Source: Methanococcoides sp. LMO-2
GTDB lineage: Archaea > Halobacteriota > Methanosarcinia > Methanosarcinales > Methanosarcinaceae
Assembly: GCF_038432375.1 (NCBI RefSeq)
Contig: NZ_JBCAUS010000003.1
Span: 62,001 to 126,000, forward strand
DNA length: 64,000 bases
Direction: 5' to 3'
Below are positions 37,480 through 46,785 of this stretch, piece by piece. Position 1 is the stretch's first letter, and each line of letters begins with the position of its first letter. Position numbers and translations under genes: made by a program. The notes below the pieces were generated by a model, which was not told the origin of the DNA, did not search any database, and saw only the letters and a list, made by a program, of their open reading frames with translations.

Positions 37480-39645
37480 ATGAACTGGATGCAGATCCCA
37501 CTTAGGTCGAAACTTGTTCTTGCTGCTGTTACAGGAGTACTTCTTGTAATGGTACTTACAACTTCTATCACGATCACAACCCAGATCTCAGTGCAGGAAG
37601 AGCTTGCACATCAGCAGGCCATTGAGATCACAAATAGCTATGCTAACAGGTTCGACGGGGATATGCGCTCCGATCTTGCAATTGCCCGCTCGATCAGTTC
37701 CACACTGAGTGAATATGAATCCTCCGACAGGGATGAGATAAACAGGATACTGACTGCGATACTGGAAGACAATCCACACCTTATGGGCACTTATGTTTGT
37801 TATGAGCCAGATGCTTTTGATGGAAGGGATGAGGAATTTGCGAACACAGAAGGCTACGATAGCACAGGAAGGTTCTCACCATACTGGCACAAGATCGACG
37901 GGACCATTAAAATGGACCAATTGCAGAACTGTGAGGACTATGACTATTATATTTTCCCAAAGATCCTGAAAGAAGACGTTATCACAGACCCTTACTACTA
38001 CGACGGAGTATTCATGGTCAGCTATGGATCACCCATTATAAGAGATGGGGAATTCATTGGAGTAGGAGGGGTCGATGTCTCACTGGACTACATAGATGAG
38101 ATCGTAAGTCAGATCAAGGCATTCGACACAGGATATGCCATGATGACCGGCAGTTCCGGACTTATACTCTCCCAGCCTTACAATAAGGACTGGATAGGCC
38201 ACAAAACGATCTACGATTATGACAATGAGGGATTCTCCAAAGCAGCAGAGGACATCAAGTACAAGAAAAGCGGTTATGTCGATACGATCGATCCGGTCAC
38301 CGGGAAGGAAGTCGTTGTATTTTACGAACCAGTGGAGTCAAAGAACTATGGATTCTTCCTGATAATACCAAAGGAGGAAATGCTTGAAGGGACTTTTGCG
38401 CTCCGCGACAAGCTGATAGCCATCGGAATTCTATCAATATTCTTCACAAGTATTGCAGCCTACCTGGCCTCACGAACTGTAACTGCATCCATCGATGACA
38501 TTGTAAATGATTTCAAGGAAATGGCAGATTCCATAGCCCACGGAGAACTGAACATCCGGGCGAACACTGAGATCGACCAGGACTTCAGGGAGATACCGGA
38601 AGGTCTCAACCAGATCCTGGACGGTGTCGTGGTACCGATACATGAGACCACAAGGGTTGCAGTGGAATTTTCCAAAGGACACTTCGATGTCAGATTCGAA
38701 GGAGACACAGAAGGAGAGTTCAAGCAACTTGCCCAATCCATCAATTATTTTGCCAAGCTACTGGACGTCATCATAAACGAATCCAATGCAGTACTTGAAG
38801 CAATGGAAAAAGAGGATTTTTCAAGAACAATACATTTCCACGGACACGGTGACCTTAAGAAGTTGACAGAGGGTATCGAACAGACGCGTCTGGCACTGCA
38901 GCAGGCAAGTATTGACCGGGAAATAGCGGAGCAGGAGCTTAAGGAGTATGCAAGGAAACTGGAACAATCCAATGAGCTCAAGGACATGTTCACCGACATC
39001 ATGCGCCATGACCTACTTAACCCTGCAGGAGTAATAAAAGGCTTTACAGAACTCCTCTTGATGACGGAAACAGACGAGCAGTCGAAGCTATTGCTCGAAA
39101 GAATAATGAAGAACAACGACAACCTCATCGAAATGATACACTCTGCTGCAGAATTTGCCAAGCTGGAAAGCTCAGAAGAGCTTGAGCTCACAATGCAGAA
39201 CGTGACCAGTATAATCGAGCATTCTACTGAGATCCTGACAACACATGCAAGCAACAAGGAAATGGACATCGAGTTCAACGCAAAGGAACCACATTATGTA
39301 CTGGCCAACCCTATCATTGAAACCGTCTTCACGAACCTGATATCAAATGCTATAAAGTACAGTCCTGAAAAGAGCAAAGTGGTCGTTGATGTAAAAGAAG
39401 AAGGGGAGTTCACAGAGATCACTGTCACAGACTTTGGAGAAGGAATCAAGGATGAACACAAGTCTACCGTCTTTGACCGTTTCAAGCGGGTTAACAAGAC
39501 CGGAGTGAGAGGATCCGGACTCGGACTTGCGATCGTCAAGAGGACCATTGAACTGCACAAAGGGGATGTCGGAGTAAGGGACAATCCAGAAGGCCAGGGA
39601 TCTGTATTCTTTGTGAAACTGAAAAGGTATGCAGAGGAACCTTAA
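37480..39645 (+). CDS. Membrane sensor histidine kinase with Cache and HAMP domains
   Basis: About 721 residues. Membrane segments near 10-30 and 310-335 enclose an extracellular double Cache ligand-binding domain (DPYYYDGVFMVSYGSPI, GVGGVDVSLDYI). HAMP-type linkers follow, then a coiled coil, an H-box (TDIMRHDLLNPAG, with HDLLNP instead of the usual HELRTP) and a HATPase domain (NLISNAIKYSP, DFGEGI, GSGLGLAIVK). The ligand is unknown. The true start is ATG 37480 after GAGGAG; TTG 37468 is upstream of that site. No response regulator is adjacent. Confidence 0.9.
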   Translation: MNWMQIPLRSKLVLAAVTGVLLVMVLTTSITITTQISVQEELAHQQAIEITNSYANRFDGDMRSDLAIARSISSTLSEYESSDRDEINRILTAILEDNPHLMGTYVCYEPDAFDGRDEEFANTEGYDSTGRFSPYWHKIDGTIKMDQLQNCEDYDYYIFPKILKEDVITDPYYYDGVFMVSYGSPIIRDGEFIGVGGVDVSLDYIDEIVSQIKAFDTGYAMMTGSSGLILSQPYNKDWIGHKTIYDYDNEGFSKAAEDIKYKKSGYVDTIDPVTGKEVVVFYEPVESKNYGFFLIIPKEEMLEGTFALRDKLIAIGILSIFFTSIAAYLASRTVTASIDDIVNDFKEMADSIAHGELNIRANTEIDQDFREIPEGLNQILDGVVVPIHETTRVAVEFSKGHFDVRFEGDTEGEFKQLAQSINYFAKLLDVIINESNAVLEAMEKEDFSRTIHFHGHGDLKKLTEGIEQTRLALQQASIDREIAEQELKEYARKLEQSNELKDMFTDIMRHDLLNPAGVIKGFTELLLMTETDEQSKLLLERIMKNNDNLIEMIHSAAEFAKLESSEELELTMQNVTSIIEHSTEILTTHASNKEMDIEFNAKEPHYVLANPIIETVFTNLISNAIKYSPEKSKVVVDVKEEGEFTEITVTDFGEGIKDEHKSTVFDRFKRVNKTGVRGSGLGLAIVKRTIELHKGDVGVRDNPEGQGSVFFVKLKRYAEEP

Positions 39646-39817
39646 ACTTGAAACTGCCAAAACTTATTAATTTGAGCAGGATCAACTTAATTATGGGATA
39701 AGTTGTAGCTATTCGAGCGGAGCTCCACATAAATATGAGCAGATCCTCAAAAAGATCGATATCCTGTACCCACTAGCATTAGCTTCAACAAAAAACTGAC
39801 TCGTGCGAGGAGATGTT

Positions 39818-41761
39818 ATGAAGGGGTTGCCAGACAAACTGCTCGACAGCATGTATAAAGGGATATGGGCTGTCGATACCGACAACAAGTTCATCTATTT
39901 CAATGAAGGGATGGAAGATATAACCGGCCTCCCAGGAAACAGGATCATTGGAAAAGACCTTAAGTATTTTATGGAACTGGCACAGCTCAGCGTAGGGGAT
40001 GAAGCACATTTCAGGGAACTATCACTTCGTGTGAAAGATACGCTGAAACCTTCGCGTTATCACTCATTACAATTTCTGACCCCTAAAGGAAAACTTAGCA
40101 TTCAGACCGGGCATATTTTTCCAATGGTGGACGAAGCGGAGAAGTATTCCGGGATAATATGTACTGTGGAAAGCGTTTCAGAGCAGAAGATTCGCGAAAA
40201 GACCTTCAAGGACATGCTAAGCTCAAAGAAGAAACTTGAAGATATCTACAAGAACAGTCCGGTGATCGCATTCCTCTGGACAGCAGAAAAGGACTGGCCG
40301 GTGGAGTTCGTTTCAGATAACATATCCCAGTTCGGGTATACCCCGGAGGACTTTACATCCGGAAAACTGATATACGGAGACATAATCCATCCGGAAGATC
40401 TTGATTTTGTCCGTAATGACGTGACACAGCTTGAAATTGAAGGAAGGCAATTCTTTTCAAAGGAATACAGGATACTGACAAAGTCAGGTGAAATAAGATG
40501 GGTAGCTGAACGGTCACTGCTTGGATATGATGAGGAAAATAAGCCATCATACTACCAGGGCATCATGATCGATATCACCGACCGCAAACTGGCCGAGGAA
40601 GCCCTTCTGGAAAGTGAGAAGAAGTACAGGTTCATTTTTGAGAACTCACCGCTTGGAATATTCAATTTCGACGAAGATGCAAACATAACCCATTGTAATG
40701 ACAATATCGCAAAGATCATGGATGTACCAAAGGACAGGATCATTGGTATGAACATGATAAAGGATATCGATGACATGGCGATGAAAGAAGCTGTAAAGGC
40801 GATCTTCTCCAGGAAATCCGGACATTATGAAGGAAAGTACAAGAACCCATTAAGCGGAAAGACCACACCAATAAAAGCAGATTACAGCCCGAACATCTCA
40901 GATGACGGGAAACTGCTGGGTGGTGTCGGGATCGTTGAGGATATTACTGCCCGTGTCAAAGCAGAAGAAGCAATGATCAAATATGCGGAAGACCTTGCCA
41001 CGGCCAACGAGGAGCTCAAATCACTGGACAGGATGAAGGATGAATTCCTCTCCAACGTTAGCCATGAGCTCAAAACTCCCCTCACATCCATCAAAGGCTA
41101 TACCGAACTGATATCCGAGGAATCGCTGGGACCACTGACCGACAAGCAAAAGGAAGTGGAGACCACGGTGCTTCGCAACGCTGAAAGGCTGAAAAGGCTT
41201 GTGGATTCCCTGCTGTACATAAGCAGAGTGCAGTCAGGCACGGTAAAATATAATTTTGAACCGATATCTATTGGAGAGATAATCGACATGACACTTCTGG
41301 ATCTGAAAATACAGATCGAGAAGAAAGAGCTCAAAGTTGAGACGAATATCCCCACCGACCTACCCCTGGTAAATGGTGACAGGGACAAGCTCACTGATAC
41401 GTTCACCAACATCGTGGATAACTCCATCAAGTTCACCCCCGAAGGCGGAACACTCAACTTCACCGTTGAAGTGGAAGATGAATTCCTGCACATCGTCCTG
41501 AAGGACACAGGAATAGGCATCCCGCCTGACCTCATCCCGATGCTCTTCCGCCGTTTCTACCAGATCGATGCCACACGCAAGCGCAAATACGGCGGAACCG
41601 GCCTGGGACTCTACATCTGCAAGGAAATAGTCACAGCCCACGGCGGCAAGATCTGGGCAGAGAGCGAAGGAGAGAACATGGGAACGGAAATTCATGTCCT
41701 GCTTCCTAATAGGACAGAACCACCTGGCCCCGACATCCGGAATCAGAAGCATTCTATTTGA
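39818..41761 (+). CDS. Cytoplasmic PAS-domain histidine kinase
   Basis: About 647 residues and no membrane segments. Three PAS domains (about 1-115, 125-265 and 270-390; e.g. YKGIWAVDTDNKFIYFN, PGIMIDITDRK-like ends) precede a kinase core with H-box FLSNVSHELKTPLTSIKGY, DNSIKFTPEGG, DTGIGIPPDL and GGTGLGLYICKEI. ATG 39818 sits just past CGAGGAG; GTG 39803 overlaps that site. It is next to the Cache kinase but separately promoted; no receiver domain gene is near. Confidence 0.9.
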   Translation: MKGLPDKLLDSMYKGIWAVDTDNKFIYFNEGMEDITGLPGNRIIGKDLKYFMELAQLSVGDEAHFRELSLRVKDTLKPSRYHSLQFLTPKGKLSIQTGHIFPMVDEAEKYSGIICTVESVSEQKIREKTFKDMLSSKKKLEDIYKNSPVIAFLWTAEKDWPVEFVSDNISQFGYTPEDFTSGKLIYGDIIHPEDLDFVRNDVTQLEIEGRQFFSKEYRILTKSGEIRWVAERSLLGYDEENKPSYYQGIMIDITDRKLAEEALLESEKKYRFIFENSPLGIFNFDEDANITHCNDNIAKIMDVPKDRIIGMNMIKDIDDMAMKEAVKAIFSRKSGHYEGKYKNPLSGKTTPIKADYSPNISDDGKLLGGVGIVEDITARVKAEEAMIKYAEDLATANEELKSLDRMKDEFLSNVSHELKTPLTSIKGYTELISEESLGPLTDKQKEVETTVLRNAERLKRLVDSLLYISRVQSGTVKYNFEPISIGEIIDMTLLDLKIQIEKKELKVETNIPTDLPLVNGDRDKLTDTFTNIVDNSIKFTPEGGTLNFTVEVEDEFLHIVLKDTGIGIPPDLIPMLFRRFYQIDATRKRKYGGTGLGLYICKEIVTAHGGKIWAESEGENMGTEIHVLLPNRTEPPGPDIRNQKHSI

Positions 41762-41959
41762 TTTTAATCAAGTGAAACCAAGTCAAGTCGTATTAAATCA
41801 CTCTAAGTCAATTTCTCCGGAAATACACTCACGATTTGTCTCTGGCCTCAGCAATAAGTGCATGAATCTACAAGGGAAACCGATTCGTTTTTAAGTCTTT
41901 GTGGCATACCACGCTACATAACCTTTCCAATCCATTATTAGATAATCCCGAGGTATTGA

Positions 41960-43435
41960 ATGAGCGACATTTTAAGAAGAGGCCGACTGGCTTCCGTTCC
42001 TGATGAAGAGATCATAGAGTTCACCTCCTCAATGAGTGCTGACAAATGGATATTCAATTCGGATATCCTGGTTGACCTTGCACACACGGTCATGCTCAAA
42101 GAGAGAAATGTGATTAGGGCAGAGGACTGCCGGGAAATATTGAAAGGTCTCCTGAAGATCAGGGAGGAAGGCATCGAGAAGCTCGACCATACCTATGAGG
42201 ATATTCATATCTCCCTTGAGTCAAGACTTATTGACATGGTGGGAGAAGATGTCGGTGGACGTATGCACTCCGGCAGGTCACGCAACGACGAGGTCGCCAC
42301 CTGCATCAGGCTCACCCTCAGAAATGAGCTCTTAATGATCATGGAAGACCTGCTTGCACTTCGCAACACGCTGATCGATGTAGCCTCAGAAAATGTCGAC
42401 ACGCTCATGCCGGGATTCACACACCTTCAGCACGCACAGCCAACAACACTGGCACACCACCTGACAGCCCATGCAAATGCCATTGGCCGTGACTTCGAGC
42501 GTACAAGGGACTGTTACACACGCGTGAACATGAGCCCACTTGGCGCTGCTGCTTTTGCATCCACCGGATTTGATCTTGACAGGGAAAGGACAAGGACACT
42601 TCTCGGTTTTGACGGGATCGTTGAGAACTCCATGGATGCCGTAAGCTCACGTGATTTCCTGATAGAGACAGCATCTGTCTTCGCAAACCTGATGATCAAC
42701 CTGAGCAAGATGGCAGAAGAGCTTGTGATCTGGTCCACATCCGAATTCGCATTCATTGAACTGGATGACAGGTATGCTTCCACCTCATCCATCATGCCTC
42801 AGAAGAAGAACCCCGACACCGCCGAACTGCTGAGAGGGAAAAGCGGTGTTGCCATCGGTTCACTTATGTCGCTGATATCCATCTGCAAAGCACTCCCATT
42901 AAGCTACAACCGTGACCTTCAGGAAGCAACACCGAACATGTGGCGCTCCCTGAAGACAACAAGATCATCTGTCAGGGTGATGAACGGAATGATCGCAACC
43001 ATGAAGATCAACAAGGAGAACATGGCAGGCCTGGCAACAGCAGGTTTCACAACCGCAACCGAGCTTGCAGACACCATGGTACGTGTCTGTGACATCCCGT
43101 TCAGGACAGCACACCAGATCGTGGGTGTGCTTGCTCGCGGAAACGGCGAGCCGACACTTGGAGAGATCGATGCGGTCGCTCACAATGTTATCGGAGAGAG
43201 CCTGAGCGGAAGAGGACTGACCGAGCAGATGGTAAACGAGGCGCTCGACCCGATACTGAACGTCAGGAAGCGAACCGTGACAGGCGGACCATCACCGGAC
43301 ACCATGCAGCAGTTGGTCAGCAACTGCAGAAGCAGGTCATCCGGAGACGAGGATAGCCTTAAAGGACTGAAGGCAAATGTTGACAGCGCCATGGAAGCAC
43401 TGTTCAGTGTAGTGGATAACTACATGGATGCCTGA
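41960..43435 (+). CDS. argH: Argininosuccinate lyase
   Basis: A 491-residue member of the fumarase/aspartase superfamily. Signature SSIMPQKKNPDTAELLRGK, plus GGRMHSGRSRNDEVATC and FTHLQHAQPTTLAHH, which carry the substrate and catalytic residues. It releases fumarate and arginine in arginine synthesis. It is followed closely by gatD on the same strand (48 bases). Confidence 0.96.
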   Translation: MSDILRRGRLASVPDEEIIEFTSSMSADKWIFNSDILVDLAHTVMLKERNVIRAEDCREILKGLLKIREEGIEKLDHTYEDIHISLESRLIDMVGEDVGGRMHSGRSRNDEVATCIRLTLRNELLMIMEDLLALRNTLIDVASENVDTLMPGFTHLQHAQPTTLAHHLTAHANAIGRDFERTRDCYTRVNMSPLGAAAFASTGFDLDRERTRTLLGFDGIVENSMDAVSSRDFLIETASVFANLMINLSKMAEELVIWSTSEFAFIELDDRYASTSSIMPQKKNPDTAELLRGKSGVAIGSLMSLISICKALPLSYNRDLQEATPNMWRSLKTTRSSVRVMNGMIATMKINKENMAGLATAGFTTATELADTMVRVCDIPFRTAHQIVGVLARGNGEPTLGEIDAVAHNVIGESLSGRGLTEQMVNEALDPILNVRKRTVTGGPSPDTMQQLVSNCRSRSSGDEDSLKGLKANVDSAMEALFSVVDNYMDA

Positions 43436-43483
43436 TATGTTAGAATTAGAGATCATATTGATGACGAATTATGAGGGATGATG

Positions 43484-44734
43484 ATGGATTTTGAACTTGG
43501 TGACAGGATAAGGATAGAGAAGGACGGAAATGTTTACGAGGGCATCGTGATGCCAACCACCACCGACCATGTTGTGGTCAAGATGGTCAGCGGTTATAAT
43601 GCAGGGATTGACCCTGAAGGAGCAACGATAACCCTGCTTGAGAAAGCCCAACCTAAAGCATCAGCGAAAAAGACGGCAGAAGGGAAAGCAAAGCCATCAA
43701 AGAAACTCCCAAAGGTCACCATCCTATCCACCGGCGGAACGATCGCCAGTAAAGTGGACTACCGCACAGGCGCTGTCACAGCACAGTTCTCAGCCGACGA
43801 TATCGTGGATGCCATCCCGGAGATCACTGAGATAGCAAACATCAGCGGCAGGGTAGTCTACAACATCCTTTCCGAAAACATGAAGACCGAGTACTGGACC
43901 GAACTCGCCCAGGCTGTTGCCGAGGAGATCGAGAACGGTGCTGATGGAATCATCGTGGCACATGGAACAGACACCATGATGTACTCCGCAGCCGCCCTGT
44001 CCTTCATGCTTAAGACACCGGTGCCAATCGTCTTCGTGGGTTCCCAGCGCAGTGCTGACAGACCCAGCAGTGATAATGCCATGAATGCTATCTGTGCCAC
44101 AAAGGTCGCTGTCAGTGACATTGCCGAAGTATGTGTGGTCATGCACGACTCCGCCTGCGATGACCGCTGTGCCATCCATTACGGCACAAAGGTCAGGAAG
44201 ATGCACACATCCAGAAGGAACGCCTTCCAGTCCATCAACTCCGACCCGATAGGCTACGTGGATTACTCCACAAAGAAGATCGAGACAATCCTGCCATACA
44301 CCAAACGCGGCACCCATGAGCTGGAAGTCAGATCTACACTCGAGCCAAAGTGTGCTCTGGTAAAGTTCGTACCAGGTGCCGATCCGGACATCCTTTCCTA
44401 CTACGTCGACTCCGGTTACAAAGGAATCGTCATTGAAGGAACCGGACTTGGCCATGTTTCCACCGACTGGATCCCAAACATTAGGCGTGCCACCGAAGCA
44501 GGAATTCCGGTTGTCATGACATCACAGTGTTTGAACGGACGTATCTGCGACCGTGTCTACGATACAGGAAGGGATATACTGAAAGCCGGTGCTATCGAAG
44601 GTGAAGACATGCTTCCAGAGGTTGCGTTGGTGAAGTTGATGTGGACACTTGGGCAGGGTGGAAATCTGGAAGAGATCGCTGCAATTATGGCCACGAGTGT
44701 TGAGAACGAGATCACGGAATGCACGTTGAAGTAA
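43484..44734 (+). CDS. gatD: Glutamyl-tRNA(Gln) amidotransferase subunit D
   Basis: About 416 residues: an N-terminal beta-barrel ([19 protein letters not shown]), a Lys/Ala-rich linker, then an L-asparaginase-like domain with STGGTIASK and [13 protein letters not shown], the two catalytic Thr motifs. With GatE it makes Gln-tRNA(Gln) in archaea by releasing ammonia from glutamine. gatE is not next to it in this window. Of three adjacent ATG codons the third (43484) has the best spacing from GAGGG. Confidence 0.95.
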   Translation: MDFELGDRIRIEKDGNVYEGIVMPTTTDHVVVKMVSGYNAGIDPEGATITLLEKAQPKASAKKTAEGKAKPSKKLPKVTILSTGGTIASKVDYRTGAVTAQFSADDIVDAIPEITEIANISGRVVYNILSENMKTEYWTELAQAVAEEIENGADGIIVAHGTDTMMYSAAALSFMLKTPVPIVFVGSQRSADRPSSDNAMNAICATKVAVSDIAEVCVVMHDSACDDRCAIHYGTKVRKMHTSRRNAFQSINSDPIGYVDYSTKKIETILPYTKRGTHELEVRSTLEPKCALVKFVPGADPDILSYYVDSGYKGIVIEGTGLGHVSTDWIPNIRRATEAGIPVVMTSQCLNGRICDRVYDTGRDILKAGAIEGEDMLPEVALVKLMWTLGQGGNLEEIAAIMATSVENEITECTLK

Positions 44735-44785
44735 GATATCACTTCAACTGTTTTATAGCATAAATTGGATTTAAAAGGAGTATTT

Positions 44786-44801
44786 GGTGCAGTTATGCAC
44801 C
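44786..44801 (+). terminator. Terminator of gatD
   Basis: A perfect 6-bp hairpin GGTGCA-GTTA-TGCACC followed by ATTTTTCT, about 50 bases after the gatD stop. Confidence 0.7.
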
Positions 44802-44872
44802 ATTTTTCTAACTTTTAGAACCTGAAACCAGTCATATCTCCTTGACAGCAGACTTTGATACCAGATCCGCAT

Positions 44873-44989
44873 TCATGCAAGAAGTGCATAAGCTACAAGA
44901 ACAACAGCAGCAACTAAACCTATTGCAAACATAAGGAACTCCGGCATCACTGTTGATGCTGCATTTCCATTATCATTTTTTCCAACTAT
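44873..44989 (-). CDS. Possible 38-residue membrane peptide with non-ATG start
   Basis: On the minus strand GGAGGG (45001-44996) is followed after 6 bases by ATA, opening 38 codons: a polar part (VGKNDNGNAASTVMPEF) and one hydrophobic helix (LMFAIGLVAAVVLVAYALLA). A TATA-like TTTAAATG about 30 bases upstream fits. The layout recalls PEF-type anchored tails but lacks the basic end. If ATA is not used, ATG at 44947 leaves 24 residues. The gene lies downstream of two pilin genes on the same strand. Confidence 0.4.
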   Translation of the reverse strand: MVGKNDNGNAASTVMPEFLMFAIGLVAAVVLVAYALLA

Positions 44990-45139
44990 TTTTGACCCTC
45001 CAATAAGGTAAATGCTTGATTCCCATTTAAATTATTGGTACAGACTTGTAACATAGCGTCCGTCGATGCTATGGCATACGCAAAATAAGGCAATCTGCGG
45101 CATTAAGTAAAAAATGGATGATGCATGGCTGCACCATAC

Positions 45140-45631
45140 TTAGAATCTAACATCAAGATCAGCGATTATCTGTTGTGTGGCAATGTCAATAAACTTAACA
45201 TCAGACCCACCAGAAAAGATGTCACTCACATCACCAGCGGTAATTTCGGTATTCAACATATCAGTTGTTCCGACTGCAAACCCGCCAACATCCGCTTCTT
45301 TGAAAATGCATATGGTTTCACCGGATGTGAATTTCAAATCCTCATCAGTTGTCAGCAGTGATACATCAACAACTTCACCGCCAACCAACATCTTTGTGTT
45401 TGCGGTACCTAGATATAGTTCATCTCCGCCCTGATGCTCGAGCATGATAACATTGTATCCAGTTGCTGTATCTTCAACTGCATTGATATTTGATACGGGA
45501 ACTGAATCAGGTGCCCCCATTCCAAGTGCATACGCTGCAATGACGGCCGCAATGATGACAGCGATTGCAACCATCATGATTTCAGCAATAACTGGCGACA
45601 CAGCGTCTTCATTTCGACTTATGTTGAACAT
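45140..45631 (-). CDS. Archaeal type IV pilin-like protein
   Basis: About 163 residues. The N-terminus (MFNISRNEDAVSPVIAEIMM then a hydrophobic helix to about residue 36) is the class III signal/pilin N-domain, likely cut just before the VSPV segment by a prepilin peptidase. The rest is a beta-rich head with MLEHQGGDELYLG and ends QQIIADLDVRF. It should assemble into a surface pilus. The ATG at 45631 has AAAGGGG upstream. It is a tandem paralogue of the gene at 45741. Confidence 0.85.
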   Translation of the reverse strand: MFNISRNEDAVSPVIAEIMMVAIAVIIAAVIAAYALGMGAPDSVPVSNINAVEDTATGYNVIMLEHQGGDELYLGTANTKMLVGGEVVDVSLLTTDEDLKFTSGETICIFKEADVGGFAVGTTDMLNTEITAGDVSDIFSGGSDVKFIDIATQQIIADLDVRF

Positions 45632-45708
45632 ATGAATAACCCCTTTTGACATAATAAAAGTGAGAATGTTGCTTCGATTGAAGGCTTGATAGAAAATTAA
45701 AAAAAAGA

Positions 45709-45729
45709 ATGGTGCCGATTAAGCACCAT
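45709..45729 (-). terminator. Terminator between the two pilin genes
   Basis: ATGGTGC (45709-45715) pairs with GCACCAT (45723-45729). On the minus strand it is followed by TCTTTTTTTT. This suggests the upstream pilin is transcribed mostly alone. Confidence 0.65.
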
Positions 45730-45740
45730 GCTTATTGAAT

Positions 45741-46223
45741 TTAGAACCTTACATCGAGTGATGAAATCATCTGCTGGCTGGTAACATCAACGATTGATAC
45801 TTCCCTTATATCACTGGAATTACCAATGTTGTACAAATCTGCAGCTGCTACTAAATCAGCTTCAGTTGTAGTGTTACCTATCATGAAAGTACCATTTGTA
45901 CCAATGTACAGGCGCTCACCGGCAGTAAATCTCTCATCAACAGCAGAAGTATAAACGACTTCTTGTCCACCAACAAGGAATGTGGTACTTGTTGATGAAA
46001 GTACTATCTCATCTCCACCCTGATGCTCGAGCATTATAATTGCAAAACCAGTGTCTGTCTCAGCTGCACTTGCTCTTACACTAGCCTGTGGTGCCATCTC
46101 GGATGGTCCCATTCCAAACACGAATGCTGCAATAACAGCAGCAAGGATCACAGTGATTGCGACCATCAGGATTACACCGATGACCGGAGACACTGCGTCT
46201 TCATTTCTGTTCATTTTAAACAA
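45741..46223 (-). CDS. Archaeal type IV pilin-like protein
   Basis: About 160 residues with the pilin N-domain (NRNEDAVSPVIGVILMV followed by a hydrophobic helix ending FVFGMG). The head has MLEHQGGDEIVLS and ends QQMISSLDVRF, clearly paralogous to the next gene. Chosen start: TTG at 46223, seven bases after GGAGGA, giving MFKMNRNEDA, which lines up with MFNISRNEDA of the paralogue; ATG at 46214 and GTG at 46238 are less well placed. Confidence 0.85.
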   Translation of the reverse strand: MFKMNRNEDAVSPVIGVILMVAITVILAAVIAAFVFGMGPSEMAPQASVRASAAETDTGFAIIMLEHQGGDEIVLSSTSTTFLVGGQEVVYTSAVDERFTAGERLYIGTNGTFMIGNTTTEADLVAAADLYNIGNSSDIREVSIVDVTSQQMISSLDVRF

Positions 46224-46258
46224 AGTATATTCCTCCACTTTTATATTACTAGGTTCAA

Positions 46259-46462
46259 TTAAATACTTTTCTGTTGCTTCTTCTGTACCACTTTTTCTAG
46301 CTTATGAGTCCACATCTCATCACTCATGTCAGTGTACTCACACTCAAGATAGTGATCTACCGCCTTACTCAGGGCATCCTTTGTAGACGTTTCACCGGTC
46401 TTTTTCTTGAGTGCTTCAAGCTGGTCCTCAGCGAGTACAGTTTGTGCATGTACAATTTTCAT
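46259..46462 (-). CDS. DUF5371-like, ribbon-helix-helix-type small protein
   Basis: A 67-residue protein. VHAQTVLAEDQLEALKKKTGETSTKDALSKAVDHYLE has the beta-strand plus two-helix pattern of ribbon-helix-helix DNA binders and resembles the methanogen DUF5371 group. The tail is Lys/Gln-rich. ATG follows AGGAGAAGG. It lies just upstream of the pilin genes on the same strand, so it may regulate them; that is inference from position. Confidence 0.65.
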   Translation of the reverse strand: MKIVHAQTVLAEDQLEALKKKTGETSTKDALSKAVDHYLECEYTDMSDEMWTHKLEKVVQKKQQKSI

Positions 46463-46731
46463 GAGAACCTTCTCCTGATAAGAGCATCATGTGAACATAC
46501 ACACAACTAGCCTCATCATAATAATTATTATTATAATAAAAAGTATAAAACCATTTCGCCGAAGAAAAGTAAAATATAAGAAAATAAGACCTGATTATAG
46601 GAATGGAGATTTAAATATAATAAATGTTGCATAACACCAGAATTTTTGGATTATGATCACTTGGAAAAGGCGAAGGAATTAAAGAATACCTGAAGGCGGA
46701 GTAAATGAAAATATGAAAATAAGAAAATTGA

Positions 46732-46758
46732 AAAACTCCCCACCCAGGAGGAGCTTTT
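46732..46758 (-). terminator. Terminator of purP within a gene-free stretch
   Basis: AAAACTCC (46732) pairs with GGAGCTTTT (to 46758) with one bulge, and T-rich sequence follows on the minus strand. The rest of 46463-46785 is AT-rich and shows only an ATTATTATTATAATAA tract upstream of the DUF5371-like gene that may hold its promoter. Confidence 0.55.
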
Positions 46759-46785
46759 CTACTAAGGTAGATCGCCAGAGCGAAC

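Noticed and set aside
43790-44455. A 221-codon open frame on the minus strand
   Set aside because: Antisense shadow of gatD with no family match.
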